Of a DNA stretch of 64,000 bases, positions 46,555-55,693 are shown piece after piece. The notes under the pieces are model-generated. The model did not search any database. It was given only the letters and a program-made list of their open reading frames with translations, and was not told the DNA's origin. Numbering within the stretch: position 1 is the stretch's first letter; each line of letters opens with the position of its first letter. The position numbers and the translations under genes are program-made. Source of the stretch: a bacterium (GTDB taxonomy: Bacteria > CLD3 > SB21); the NCBI GenBank assembly GCA_008933615.1, contig WBUR01000008.1, forward strand, positions 1-64,000, written 5' to 3'.

Positions 46555-47940
46555 ATGACAGATCATAAAGAAAAATTTATTTCAATTCTTGAAAAGAACA
46601 GAGTATCGGATCGAAGCGACGATCTTCTTGAATACGGCCGGGACTGGACACGCAAACATACTCCGGATCCGTGCATTATCCTGTTTCCTAAAACTGCTAA
46701 CGAAGTGCAGAAAATTGTTTCCTATTGCTACGAGCATAATATTAAAATCGTTCCTTCGGGAGGCCGGACGGGTCTCGCGGCGGCGGCGGTGGCAGCCAAT
46801 CAGGAAGTTGTCGTTTCTTTTAAAAAAATGGATCAAATCGTGTCTATCGATATCGAAACGGGAAGCGTTGACGTAGAAGCCGGAGCTATATTGGAAAACG
46901 TTCAGAAAGCGGTTGCTGATAGGGGTATGTTCTTTCCTATGGATTTCGCTGCACGTGGAAGTTGCCAGATCGGAGGCTGTATCTCAACCAATGCCGGCGG
47001 ACTTAAAGTGATTAAATACGGCATGATGCGCGACCTCGTTCTCGGCCTTGAAGTTGTAACGCCCACAGGCAGTATTCTCCGTTTGAATTCAAATGTACAC
47101 AAAAATAATTCCGGCTATGATCTAAAACAATTTTTCATCGGTGCGGAAGGAACGCTGGGTCTGATCACGGAGGCAACGCTTAAGATCGTTCCGAAACCCA
47201 AGAACCTGCAGTTAGCGCTATTGGCAACTGACAATTTCACAACTATTTTGGAAATCCTGAAATCTGCGAAATTGAAGTCGCTTGACATCACCGCTTTTGA
47301 GTTTTTTACAAAACCGTGTTTACAGGCCGTTTTAGATTATGTCCATCATTGCCGCAATCCATTTGCAGAAATCTATCCGCTGTATGTGATGCTTGAGATT
47401 GATTGCGGAGATCGGATGGAAGACCTGCAATATTTTGTAGAATCCGTTGAGCACTTGATCCTTGATGGCACTTTATCCCTAAACCATCAAACGTTTAAGG
47501 AGTTGTGGGCTTATAGGGAAAATATTCCGGAGACTATTTTAAAACTCGGCCAAATTCACAAAAATGATATCGCCGTTCCAATCTCATCCATGCCTTCGTT
47601 TATCATGAAACTGGAGAAGATGATTGCTGAGAAATATTCGGCCTTTCAAGTTCTGCTTTTTGGCCATATCGGCGACGGCAATATCCATGTGAATATTATT
47701 GATACAACCCGAATGCCGATGGAGGAGTTCACAAAGATAACCGATGAATTGGATATGGAAATGTGCCGATTAATAAAATCCTATCATGGAAGTATCAGCG
47801 CGGAACACGGAATCGGATTATTGAAAAAAAAGTTGATGCACCTGCACAGAAATCCGGAGGAAATTCAAATGATGAAAAATATCAAGTCGGTTTTTGATCC
47901 AAAAAATATTTGTAATCCAGAAAAAATAATTGACCTTTAA
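46555..47940 (+). CDS. FAD-linked 2-hydroxyacid oxidase (GlcD/D-lactate dehydrogenase type)
   Basis: 461-residue flavoprotein. The FAD_binding_4 domain (residues about 35-180) has PSGGRTGLAAAAVA and MDFAARGSCQIGGCISTNAGGLKVIKYG, and the FAD-oxidase C domain has FGHIGDGNIHVNI and SAEHGIGLLKKKLM. These signatures fit glycolate oxidase subunit GlcD and bacterial D-lactate/D-2-hydroxyglutarate dehydrogenases. There is no GlcE/GlcF neighbour, so a stand-alone D-lactate or D-2-hydroxyacid dehydrogenase is more likely. Its stop codon overlaps the stop of the convergent DUF5686 gene by 4 bases. Confidence 0.88.
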   Translation: MTDHKEKFISILEKNRVSDRSDDLLEYGRDWTRKHTPDPCIILFPKTANEVQKIVSYCYEHNIKIVPSGGRTGLAAAAVAANQEVVVSFKKMDQIVSIDIETGSVDVEAGAILENVQKAVADRGMFFPMDFAARGSCQIGGCISTNAGGLKVIKYGMMRDLVLGLEVVTPTGSILRLNSNVHKNNSGYDLKQFFIGAEGTLGLITEATLKIVPKPKNLQLALLATDNFTTILEILKSAKLKSLDITAFEFFTKPCLQAVLDYVHHCRNPFAEIYPLYVMLEIDCGDRMEDLQYFVESVEHLILDGTLSLNHQTFKELWAYRENIPETILKLGQIHKNDIAVPISSMPSFIMKLEKMIAEKYSAFQVLLFGHIGDGNIHVNIIDTTRMPMEEFTKITDELDMEMCRLIKSYHGSISAEHGIGLLKKKLMHLHRNPEEIQMMKNIKSVFDPKNICNPEKIIDL

Positions 47941-50315
47941 AACACTCTTGCGAAACTTCCGCCGACATAAAACCCTTTCTTGTCCAGCCTTTGCGCCGTG
48001 TCAATTCTGAAAAAACCAAACAAACCGTTCAGAGACCATCCGATTTCATGATGAAATTGATCCGTGTAACCCGGCCGGTACGTCAGCGTTCTCAGCCTGT
48101 CTTTTGAAATCCATGTTCGGCCCGATGCGCCATGCACGATCACTCCAATACCTTTTTTTGCAATGGATTGAAGCCCGATGAGCTCGAACGGAATGGTTCG
48201 AAAATTATGTTCCCAGAAAATCGCCGTGTATTTTTCTCCTTCGTACAGTTGCCCACGTAAGGTCTTAAATACACCAAACGGCGTGAATGCCTGTAACGAC
48301 CCGTCAATTGCCGAAAGCCGCTGAAGCGGTAAGTGGCCGGTGTATGTTCCGCCAATCCATCTTAGATCCAGAACATTAGGCAAAAATCTTCGTGAAAAAA
48401 AAGTTTTGAAACGCCAGTCGACCGAAGCCCTATAGGTCGTAAAATCAAAATCGCTCGATAACCATTGACTAGAGCTGTGTTCTATTTTAACCTCCGCGCG
48501 TTCCTGGCCAACAAAACCAAATGGAACATAGTCGTCTCCGTAAATCACAGACATGTGAACGGAACGCATCGTGCCCTCATCAATTTTTGGATTCGGCCTT
48601 TGAACATTATTGCGGCCCAAAATATCAAAGTCAGTATTTTTTATGAGAGATGTTTGAATTTCACTGCTCCAGCCAATCCTAAAATTCAGGTCAATTTTAC
48701 GAAATTCATAACCCGCGCCGAACTCCACTTTTTGATTTTTGTAAAAATCAAAATAGTCGCGAAATCCAAACAGCGCCGGCCCGCTTGCAACCAAAAGAGA
48801 ATAATTATCTGACGGGTATCGTTCGGTAGTTCCGATATAATAATCACTTTCAAAAAATCCCTGGTGTTTTTTACCCCAATTATATCTGGACCCGGCGCCG
48901 TAAAACCACCGTCTTAGGCTTGTCGAATAGCCGCTCAAAACGTAAGCTGAAAATGTTTTCGAAAAATCATATGAATATTTTATCCCGACATGTGCGCCGT
49001 CCACGCGATTAAACCAGAACCGAGGCCCCAAGCCGTCTAAGACAGTTTTGAATACATTTTTTTTCTTTTCCGCTATGACAATGCTGTCGTTGTATTCATC
49101 TTCCATTTTGACCATGCGAGACAAGGCGCCGGTCGGCTTAAATGCTTTTGAAAATGAATCTCCTCGTTTAATCATACGAAATGCCGAGTCCTCACGGTCG
49201 GATAACGGAATGATTATCTGCGTAGAATCAAATTGATTTTCCTTTTTAAGCGAGGTGGAATCCACAATAAAAGCTCGCTTGGTCTTATATAGTGAATCCG
49301 GCAATGTCACGTTTATCTGATAATTATTGAATCCGGTGATCTGTGTATATTTTATGGAGGGGAATTGGAGCCCGATCATACCGATCTTGATTTTTCCGTC
49401 CATGCGCATGTCGATAGGCAGCCAAAAGGCCTGTCCGAAATTACTAAATTGCTGCATGTAATACACTTTCCACTCTTGCACGGGCATTGGAAATATGACG
49501 AAATCATTGGGTCTTAATTCCGCTTCGATCATTACAGAGTCCGTATCCAGCACGGAAATCTGGCCGACGAAAGTTGGCTGGAGTTTTGTTTTGGTTTGGA
49601 CCGATATGTCGTACACCAACTGATCATCCCGGTAACGCCGCCCGATAATTTTAAAATCGTAATAATCCAACGCATCCGGATGCGTCGGCCCGACAAATTT
49701 CGATTCCTGTATGAGAACATCGTCATCATACAAATTGACAATTTCGTCGTCGCCGACAACCACGTTTTCTGACGGACTTAGATTTTTTGTATGGCGCTTT
49801 GACTTAATGACGGATCGCAGTCCTCTTATCCGATCCCAATAGGTTTCTGCCAGCACCTCGGAGATCATAACGATTCCTGAATCGTTTTCAATAACCGAAC
49901 GCATGTACGTATCGGCGCTAAAATTTTGTATTTTCTTATGCCAGCTTTTTTTCTTGGCGATCACATTCCGCATAATGCGCATCCCCGGATCTTCCCCCAA
50001 AACAACCAGCGCCTCCATCTCGATGGGCGACTGATTTAATGAGATGTCTTGCTCGCCCGCAGAGGACGACGTTATGGTTATTTTTTTTGATTCGTATCCG
50101 ATATATCGAACGACGAGAGTCGCAGGCACGTGCTCCACATTAATCGAATATTTCCCTTCACGGCTGGCAATGACTCCTTTTAACGTACCTTCGATCTGAA
50201 TATTAGCAGCCGGGAGGTTTTCACCGGTTGCAGCGTCCTTAACAACTCCGGATATAATTTTCTGCGCAAAAGACGGCTGTGTAAACAGGAACAAAAGCAG
50301 TACTATTTTCTTCAT
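47937..50315 (-). CDS. DUF5686 outer-membrane protein with CarboxypepD_reg domain
   Basis: 792-residue exported protein. The ATG at 50315 follows AAGGATAGGATT and starts a signal peptide (KKIVLLLFLFTQPSFAQ); the frame is open to 50402 but this start is clearly better. Residues 20-100 are a carboxypeptidase-regulatory-like beta sandwich (ISGVVKDAATGENLPAANIQIEG), as in TonB-dependent receptors. The remainder is the DUF5686 region, ending in an aromatic-rich barrel-like tail (FFRIDTAQRLDKKGFYVGGSFARVF). There is no plug domain, so it is not a typical SusC/TonB receptor. Characteristic of Bacteroidota relatives; function unknown. Confidence 0.82.
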   Translation of the reverse strand: MKKIVLLLFLFTQPSFAQKIISGVVKDAATGENLPAANIQIEGTLKGVIASREGKYSINVEHVPATLVVRYIGYESKKITITSSSAGEQDISLNQSPIEMEALVVLGEDPGMRIMRNVIAKKKSWHKKIQNFSADTYMRSVIENDSGIVMISEVLAETYWDRIRGLRSVIKSKRHTKNLSPSENVVVGDDEIVNLYDDDVLIQESKFVGPTHPDALDYYDFKIIGRRYRDDQLVYDISVQTKTKLQPTFVGQISVLDTDSVMIEAELRPNDFVIFPMPVQEWKVYYMQQFSNFGQAFWLPIDMRMDGKIKIGMIGLQFPSIKYTQITGFNNYQINVTLPDSLYKTKRAFIVDSTSLKKENQFDSTQIIIPLSDREDSAFRMIKRGDSFSKAFKPTGALSRMVKMEDEYNDSIVIAEKKKNVFKTVLDGLGPRFWFNRVDGAHVGIKYSYDFSKTFSAYVLSGYSTSLRRWFYGAGSRYNWGKKHQGFFESDYYIGTTERYPSDNYSLLVASGPALFGFRDYFDFYKNQKVEFGAGYEFRKIDLNFRIGWSSEIQTSLIKNTDFDILGRNNVQRPNPKIDEGTMRSVHMSVIYGDDYVPFGFVGQERAEVKIEHSSSQWLSSDFDFTTYRASVDWRFKTFFSRRFLPNVLDLRWIGGTYTGHLPLQRLSAIDGSLQAFTPFGVFKTLRGQLYEGEKYTAIFWEHNFRTIPFELIGLQSIAKKGIGVIVHGASGRTWISKDRLRTLTYRPGYTDQFHHEIGWSLNGLFGFFRIDTAQRLDKKGFYVGGSFARVF

Positions 50316-50466
50316 AATCCTATCCTTAAAATGCGAGCCGATGCGTAATGGCCTAAATATTCGTTCTGGATTCATCATATTCAGCACAAGAAAAACGCCC
50401 ATTCTCCATCAGCGGAAGTCATAGGCGCTAATTGATTCAGTGTTAACGGAGGCGTCAAATCCAATT

Positions 50467-51762
50467 CTAATGAGCAGCCTTTTTCGATAATCGCTCCGTT
50501 ACTTTATCCGCGATCTTATCACGAACAGACCGGCTTGAAATTTCTTCATTTGAAAAATTCAATGTTCGTGTCAAAATAGTCGTGCTCACATTTTGTTTGC
50601 TGAGCATCGACATAACTGCATACCCTTGTTGGCTGGATGACGAGATGTTGGAAACGGCATTCAAAAACGCAAAGAGAACTTGGTCATCCGAAGGACATAC
50701 CGCCGCAACTTCTTCCAGAACATCACCCTGAACGGAACTGGATGAGATATGTTCAATGCTTTTTAGGATTTTGATGAATGCAGAGCTGCTCATGTCCTTT
50801 TTTCTTAATAATGCCTTTAAAGCGGCGCCTTGTTCGGATGATGAACTTATCCATTTAACGACATCTACGTAAGCTTCGACAACCTTGTCGTTAGCCGAAC
50901 TTTTTTGCGCAAGGGATTGAAGCACAGAACTTTGTGCGGAACTTGACGAAATATGCTTAATAACCTTAGCCATCGCCTCGGCCGATTCATCGTTGATCAC
51001 ACGTAATTCCGTGAGCTGAATTAAGACTTCGCTTTGTTTTGAACTGGACGAAATTTCTTTCGTAGCGCGGATTAAGGATTCTGTCAAAACGCTGTCTTCT
51101 TGGAATTTTCCGGCTGAGGATATCAAAATATCGCCTAATTTTGAACTGCTGGATATTTCATTGGCAACGGTCTCGACTGCTTTTTCAAGCTCTTGCGAAC
51201 TGAGATCGGGATGATTCAATATCGCTTCAAAGTAGATTTTTTTTGCATAGTTGCTATTCACCCAACGGATCTCACGGATGGCCGCCTGTGCCCCTTGTTC
51301 TGCGAGAATTTTCTTAATTCGCCCTTGCGCGCCGAGCCCCGTTTCACGAGCTACGTCCTGCAAAATCAACGACAGCCATGCCTGAGCGTCCGAATCAAAT
51401 TCGTAATCACGTCCTTGTATGGTGTACTTTTTTTCAATTTTTCCGTCGGCTGCTGCAGTCAATGTGATTGAGCGATACGTAAGCCAATCCCGTTCTTTAA
51501 TCACGATAAATCCGTCGGGCGAAATACTTTTTATGTCCAGATCGTTTGGTGTCATTTCTACCACTCCGCCCGATCTCACCTCCAGGCTTTTTAGCAGCGT
51601 ATTGGAATAATAGTCAATACCGCCGTTTTCGGTCGAACTATTTTGAAAGCCGATGAGTATGCCGCGGCCTTTTCTGTCATCCTGAATCCCGGCATGGCCA
51701 TTCCACGATACCTCCGCAGTAATATTTAACAGCGTGGCGCAGATGATTGTCAAATAAAACAT
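50467..51762 (-). CDS. Exported solenoid protein with 34-residue ISSSS repeats
   Basis: 431 residues, signal peptide 1-17. Residues 18-160 form an N-terminal domain of beta texture (GGVVEMTPNDLDIKSISPDGFIVIKE ... KKYTIQGRDYEFDSDAQAWLSLILQDV). From residue 169 a helical repeat begins: ISSSS occurs at residues 203, 237, 271, 305, 339 and 373 and degenerate ISSRS at 408, a period of 34 (35 for the last). Each unit has the pattern ISSSSxQxxVLxxL. Similar 'I-S-S-D-Y-E' repeats accompany M56 peptidases in other phyla (from memory), but no protease motif is present here. Probably periplasmic. It is 28 bases after the DUF6249 gene and opposite an ECF sigma factor. Confidence 0.75.
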   Translation of the reverse strand: MFYLTIICATLLNITAEVSWNGHAGIQDDRKGRGILIGFQNSSTENGGIDYYSNTLLKSLEVRSGGVVEMTPNDLDIKSISPDGFIVIKERDWLTYRSITLTAAADGKIEKKYTIQGRDYEFDSDAQAWLSLILQDVARETGLGAQGRIKKILAEQGAQAAIREIRWVNSNYAKKIYFEAILNHPDLSSQELEKAVETVANEISSSSKLGDILISSAGKFQEDSVLTESLIRATKEISSSSKQSEVLIQLTELRVINDESAEAMAKVIKHISSSSAQSSVLQSLAQKSSANDKVVEAYVDVVKWISSSSEQGAALKALLRKKDMSSSAFIKILKSIEHISSSSVQGDVLEEVAAVCPSDDQVLFAFLNAVSNISSSSQQGYAVMSMLSKQNVSTTILTRTLNFSNEEISSRSVRDKIADKVTERLSKKAAH

Positions 51763-51790
51763 GATAGTGCTCCTTATTGCTTACAAAACA

Positions 51791-52129
51791 TTATTCCGCG
51801 CTCTTTTGACTTTTGGCAATAAAATAGTATACGATAAATGCCAAGCCGGCCAATATGGCGACAAACCCAAACGAAGCGGGCCCTTCCATAAGTAAAGGAA
51901 ACATAGAATTGATAAATAGCGCGATACCGATTGCGATCAACACAATACCCCATTTAAGCGATGGCATCGGCTGCATTTCCGTATTCTTCACAAAAAGATA
52001 TTTGGCGTTTTCGTCTACGACGCCTTTATCAATCAATTTTTGCCGTAATCGGTTATCGCTGAGCGTTTTGATGGTTAAATAGATAATGTAAAATAAGAAA
52101 ATCGGGATAAGAAATTCCATGTTGTTCAT
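51791..52129 (-). CDS. DUF6249-like small membrane protein
   Basis: 112 residues with three hydrophobic segments (about residues 4-22, 60-76, 84-104) and a cytoplasmic-looking middle (DNRLRQKLIDKGVVDENAKYLF). The layout and the LRQKLIDKG motif match the DUF6249 family, whose function is unknown but which often sits beside ECF sigma factors (from memory). RBS AAGGAGAA lies 7 bases before the first ATG. Divergent from the sigma factor, and probably co-transcribed with the ISSSS repeat gene. Confidence 0.75.
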   Translation of the reverse strand: MNNMEFLIPIFLFYIIYLTIKTLSDNRLRQKLIDKGVVDENAKYLFVKNTEMQPMPSLKWGIVLIAIGIALFINSMFPLLMEGPASFGFVAILAGLAFIVYYFIAKSQKSAE

Positions 52130-52241
52130 GACGGTTCTCCTTACTTAAGTTGCGTGTTATTTGAATAGACAGATTAAATTATCAATAGTTGCAAAGTGAT
52201 CGTTCATTACGACCTTAAATGAATAGACCGGTCAACCGGGA

Positions 52242-52283
52242 AAATGTTGCACTTGCAAGTTAACAATAATTTTTGCAACATTT
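52242..52283. promoter_or_regulatory. Inverted repeat in the sigma-factor/DUF6249 divergent region
   Basis: Perfect 10-bp arms, AAATGTTGCA at 52242-52251 and TGCAACATTT at 52274-52283, separated by 22 bases. It lies 41 bases upstream of the sigma-factor start and between the two divergent genes, a natural place for a shared operator or autoregulated promoters. Confidence 0.45.
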
Positions 52284-52323
52284 GTCAAAAGCCCATGTCT
52301 AACTCAACATAGGAAAAGGAGAC

Positions 52324-52917
52324 ATGGAAGATCGCGCCATCGTTCATAAAATATTATCCGGCGACCTAAATGCTTTTGAAACAATAGTTAATAGCAATCA
52401 AAAGCTGGTGGCGCATGTGGTTTTCAAGATGGTACGCCAGGCGGCCGATCGTGAAGAAGTTTGTCAGGATGTGTTTATTAAAGTGTATGAAAATCTAAAA
52501 TCGTTTCAATTCAACTCAAAGTTGTCCACTTGGATTGCACGTATCGCTTATAATTCCTGTCTCAATTATTTACAAAAGAAAAAACTGCCCTTGTATAATG
52601 ATGTGCCGACAACTTATGACGAAAACGAACCCATCTCCGCCGGTTTTTCAGAAAATATCTGGGGCAGTTCGCCCGGGCCGGAAGACGCGCTGATGCGGAG
52701 GCAAGTTTCGGAATACTTAAAGACAGAGATTGGACAGTTGCCGGTGCAATACCGAACGATCATAACGCTCTATCATCTGGATGAAATGAGTTATCAGGAA
52801 ATCGGGCAGGTTTTAAATTTGCCCGAAGGTACTGTCAAGAGTTACCTGTTCCGTGCGCGAAAAATGCTGAAAGATAAATTACTTGCAAAGTATCAGGAAG
52901 AGGAATTAATATCATGA
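52324..52917 (+). CDS. ECF-type RNA polymerase sigma factor
   Basis: 197-residue sigma-70 family factor. Region 2 (about residues 10-80) includes DREEVCQDVFIKVYENLKSF and SKLSTWIARIAYNSCLNYLQKKK; region 4 (about 125-185) includes LPVQYRTIITLYHLDEMSYQEIGQVLNLPEGTVKSYLFRARKMLK, the helix-turn-helix that reads the -35 element. No region 1 or 3, as expected for ECF factors. The ATG follows AAAAGGAG. It overlaps the anti-sigma gene by ATGA, so the pair is translationally coupled. Confidence 0.94.
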   Translation: MEDRAIVHKILSGDLNAFETIVNSNQKLVAHVVFKMVRQAADREEVCQDVFIKVYENLKSFQFNSKLSTWIARIAYNSCLNYLQKKKLPLYNDVPTTYDENEPISAGFSENIWGSSPGPEDALMRRQVSEYLKTEIGQLPVQYRTIITLYHLDEMSYQEIGQVLNLPEGTVKSYLFRARKMLKDKLLAKYQEEELIS

Positions 52918-53411
52918 ACCACTTAACGGATGTCGAAATACAGTCCCTTGCGGACCAAGCGTCTGATAACCCGGAGATTCAATCTCATCTTGAATCGTGC
53001 CCGATGTGTCGATCACACGTTTTTGCTTACCGTCAACTTTTTTCAGCATTGAAAAAAGACGACGGGGCCGCATTGCCGAATACTTTTGCCCGCATGGTTT
53101 TATCGCGAATTGAAGAAAAACAAGAACAGAAAGCCGTTTGGCGTGATTGGATATTGATAGGCATCGCCGGAATTATGGGCGTCGCGATTTCAATATACTA
53201 TACCGGCTCATCGCTGACCGGGGACGTCGTTACGGATTCTGTAAAAAACCTACTGAACTCCCGCGAGTCGGTCGCGTCATCATTCCGTCAGGTTCAAAAC
53301 TGGTTTGGCGGCGGTTTATCCTACTTGATCTATGGCGCACTCCTGCTTTTGATTTTCAATTGGCTCGACGAGAAATTGATTAAGTCCAAGAAATTTTCCG
53401 GTCAACATTAG
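52914..53411 (+). CDS. Membrane-anchored zinc-finger anti-sigma factor
   Basis: 165 residues. The N-terminal HLESCPMCRSHV is a HxxxCxxC zinc-finger (ZAS-type) motif that would hold the ECF factor inactive in the cytoplasm. Hydrophobic segments at about residues 77-100 (DWILIGIAGIMGVAISIYYTG) and 137-153 (LSYLIYGALLLLIFNWL) anchor it in the membrane with a short loop outside. Start overlaps the sigma-factor stop. The small external loop suggests release by proteolysis or by partner binding, not a large sensor domain; this is inference. Confidence 0.8.
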   Translation: MNHLTDVEIQSLADQASDNPEIQSHLESCPMCRSHVFAYRQLFSALKKDDGAALPNTFARMVLSRIEEKQEQKAVWRDWILIGIAGIMGVAISIYYTGSSLTGDVVTDSVKNLLNSRESVASSFRQVQNWFGGGLSYLIYGALLLLIFNWLDEKLIKSKKFSGQH

Positions 53412-53469
53412 TATTTTTAGTGATGAATAAACCCTTGCTCAGACAAATAAGTAATACTGCGAATAGATC

Positions 53470-53532
53470 TCCCGCAGATTTCGCGGATTTACGCAGAGCT
53501 CTTATCAGCGAAAATTTGCGCTATCTGCGGGA
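53470..53532. repeat. Palindromic intergenic repeat (CGCAGA family)
   Basis: Perfect 10-bp inverted repeat, TCCCGCAGAT at 53470-53479 and ATCTGCGGGA at 53523-53532, with internal CGCGGATTTACGCAGA. Related in sequence to the element at 16264-16310. It separates the anti-sigma gene from the convergent S9 peptidase gene. Confidence 0.65.
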
Positions 53533-53535
53533 AAC

Positions 53536-55587
53536 TTAGCGGTTTCCAACCCTATCCAGAATAAAAGCATATTCGAAAGCAATTTCCCTCAAATAATCAT
53601 AACGTCCCGATGCGCCGCCGTGTCCCGCGCCCATATTGGTCTTCAGAAGAATTACATTTTGATCGGTTTTCACACAGCGCAATTTAGCCACCCACTTTGC
53701 GGGCTCCCAATAAGAAACACGCGGATCATGAAGTCCGGCCGTAGCGAGTATGTTCGGGTAGTCTTTTGCTTCCACCTGTTCGTACGGCGCATATGACTGA
53801 ATATAGTCGTAATAAGCTTTTTCATTCGGGTTGCCCCATTCCTCGTACTCCGTCACCGTCAAAGGAAGCGTAGCATCCAGCATGGTATTCGCAACATCGA
53901 CGAAAGGAACTTTTGCAACAACGGCTTTAAAAAGGTCGGGACGCATATTGGTCACCGCTCCCATGAGCAACCCTCCGGCGCTCGCACCCATAATGGCCAT
54001 TTTATCTTGTGATGTATATTTTTCTTTGGCCAGGTATTCGGCGCATGCGATAAAATCGGTAAATGTGTTTTTCTTTTTTAAAAGCTTCCCGTTTTCATAC
54101 CATAGCCGGCCAAGTTCCTGCCCGCCCCGGATATGAGCAATGACAAAGATAAATCCGCGATCAAGTAAACTTACGCGCGATGAAGAAAAACCCGGTTCGA
54201 CCGTAATTCCATATGAACCGTATCCATACAATAACAACGGGCTGTTTCCGTCTTTAACCATTCCCCTTTTATATACCATCGACATCGGAATTTGAGCGCC
54301 ATCGGTTGCCTCCGCATACAATCTTTCACACCTATACTGCGCCGCGTCATAACCGATAACTTCTTCCTGCTTTTTTAACTCCTGTACGCGGGTATTCATA
54401 TCATAGTCAATGGTGCTTGGCGGCGTAATCAATGAACTATAGGTAAAGCGCAGGATTGACGTGCCGTATTCCGGATTGCCGTTGGGAGACAAAGTATAAA
54501 CCGGTTCAGGAAATTCAACATAGTGCTCTGCGTTCATTTGAATATCTCGAACGCGTAAACGCTTAAGCCCCTTCTCACGCTCATAAATCACCAAATAATT
54601 TTTGAAGGCGTCGACATCCTCAATTAATACATCTTCCCGGTGAGCAAGAAATTCCAGCCAATGCATTTTATCCGTTGCATCAACCGGCGTTTTCATCAAC
54701 TTAAAATTCACAGCATGCTCGTTTGTCAAAACGTAGAAATCGGCATCCTGATGTTCTACAAAATATTCTACATGCTCCTCCCGGGGATGAAATAACTTGA
54801 AGCCGCCTGACGGCCGATCGGCATCCAAATAACGCACTTCCGTTGAAACTTTGCTGCCGATGTTCATAAAGATATATTTCTCGCTGCGTGACTTGGCAAT
54901 TTCCAAAAAATACCGCTCGTCATTTTCTTCGTAAATTAATTCATCCTTGGTATGATCACTGCCCAGTTCATGCCGAAACACTCTGTAAGGGCGTGATGCG
55001 GCGTCAATAGTATTGTAGAAAAGAGTACGATTGTCATTAGCCCATTCCATGCCGTAATACGTATTTGGAATTTCTTCATGCAAATTTTTTCCAGCGCGCA
55101 AATCTTTAATGTGCAGAGTATATTTTTCGGAACCGTTGGTGTCGATGGAATAAGCCAGGAACTGATGGTCGGGGCTAACCTGAAAAACACCCAGTGAAAA
55201 ATAGTCTTTTCCTTCTCCGAGTTCATTCGCATCCAGTAGAATTTCTTCCGGCGCATTCAACGATCCTTTTTTTCTGCAATAGATTTCATATTGTTTGCCT
55301 TTTTCCGTTCGGCGGTAATAAAAATAATCCCCCCATTTTTGCGGAACGGAATCATCCGTTTCTTTGATCCTGGCAACCATTTCCTGATATAATTTCTCCT
55401 GTAATATTTCCGTATGCGCCATCGTCTTCGCCGTATACTTATTCTCTTCCTCCAAATACGCTATGACGTCGGGATTATCTTTGTCACGCAGCCAGAAATA
55501 ATCGTCGGTTCGCGTATCGTTGTGAATTTTAGCGGTTATTCTGTTCTTTTTGGCAATAGGAAAATCTAAGAGCATGGGTTTATTCAT
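53536..55587 (-). CDS. S9 family serine peptidase (oligopeptidase B/prolyl oligopeptidase)
   Basis: 683-residue cytoplasmic peptidase. The N-terminal part is a seven-bladed propeller (DYFWLRDKDNPDVIAYLEEENKYT is the typical family start), and the C-terminal alpha/beta hydrolase carries the nucleophile in MGASAGGLLMGAV and the His in GAGHGGASGRYDYLRE. The whole order matches oligopeptidase B, which cleaves short peptides after basic residues, rather than proline-specific enzymes. The ATG at 55587 is preferred to a TTG at 55605. Convergent with the anti-sigma gene. Confidence 0.92.
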   Translation of the reverse strand: MNKPMLLDFPIAKKNRITAKIHNDTRTDDYFWLRDKDNPDVIAYLEEENKYTAKTMAHTEILQEKLYQEMVARIKETDDSVPQKWGDYFYYRRTEKGKQYEIYCRKKGSLNAPEEILLDANELGEGKDYFSLGVFQVSPDHQFLAYSIDTNGSEKYTLHIKDLRAGKNLHEEIPNTYYGMEWANDNRTLFYNTIDAASRPYRVFRHELGSDHTKDELIYEENDERYFLEIAKSRSEKYIFMNIGSKVSTEVRYLDADRPSGGFKLFHPREEHVEYFVEHQDADFYVLTNEHAVNFKLMKTPVDATDKMHWLEFLAHREDVLIEDVDAFKNYLVIYEREKGLKRLRVRDIQMNAEHYVEFPEPVYTLSPNGNPEYGTSILRFTYSSLITPPSTIDYDMNTRVQELKKQEEVIGYDAAQYRCERLYAEATDGAQIPMSMVYKRGMVKDGNSPLLLYGYGSYGITVEPGFSSSRVSLLDRGFIFVIAHIRGGQELGRLWYENGKLLKKKNTFTDFIACAEYLAKEKYTSQDKMAIMGASAGGLLMGAVTNMRPDLFKAVVAKVPFVDVANTMLDATLPLTVTEYEEWGNPNEKAYYDYIQSYAPYEQVEAKDYPNILATAGLHDPRVSYWEPAKWVAKLRCVKTDQNVILLKTNMGAGHGGASGRYDYLREIAFEYAFILDRVGNR

Positions 55588-55693
55588 TCTATTCTCAGTG
55601 TTCAAGACACTATATTCACAATAAATTGTTTTCTTTTACACTACATTTCTTTATCTTTTTTCAGTCTTGCAAAATATGTAAAAAACGCTTCTC

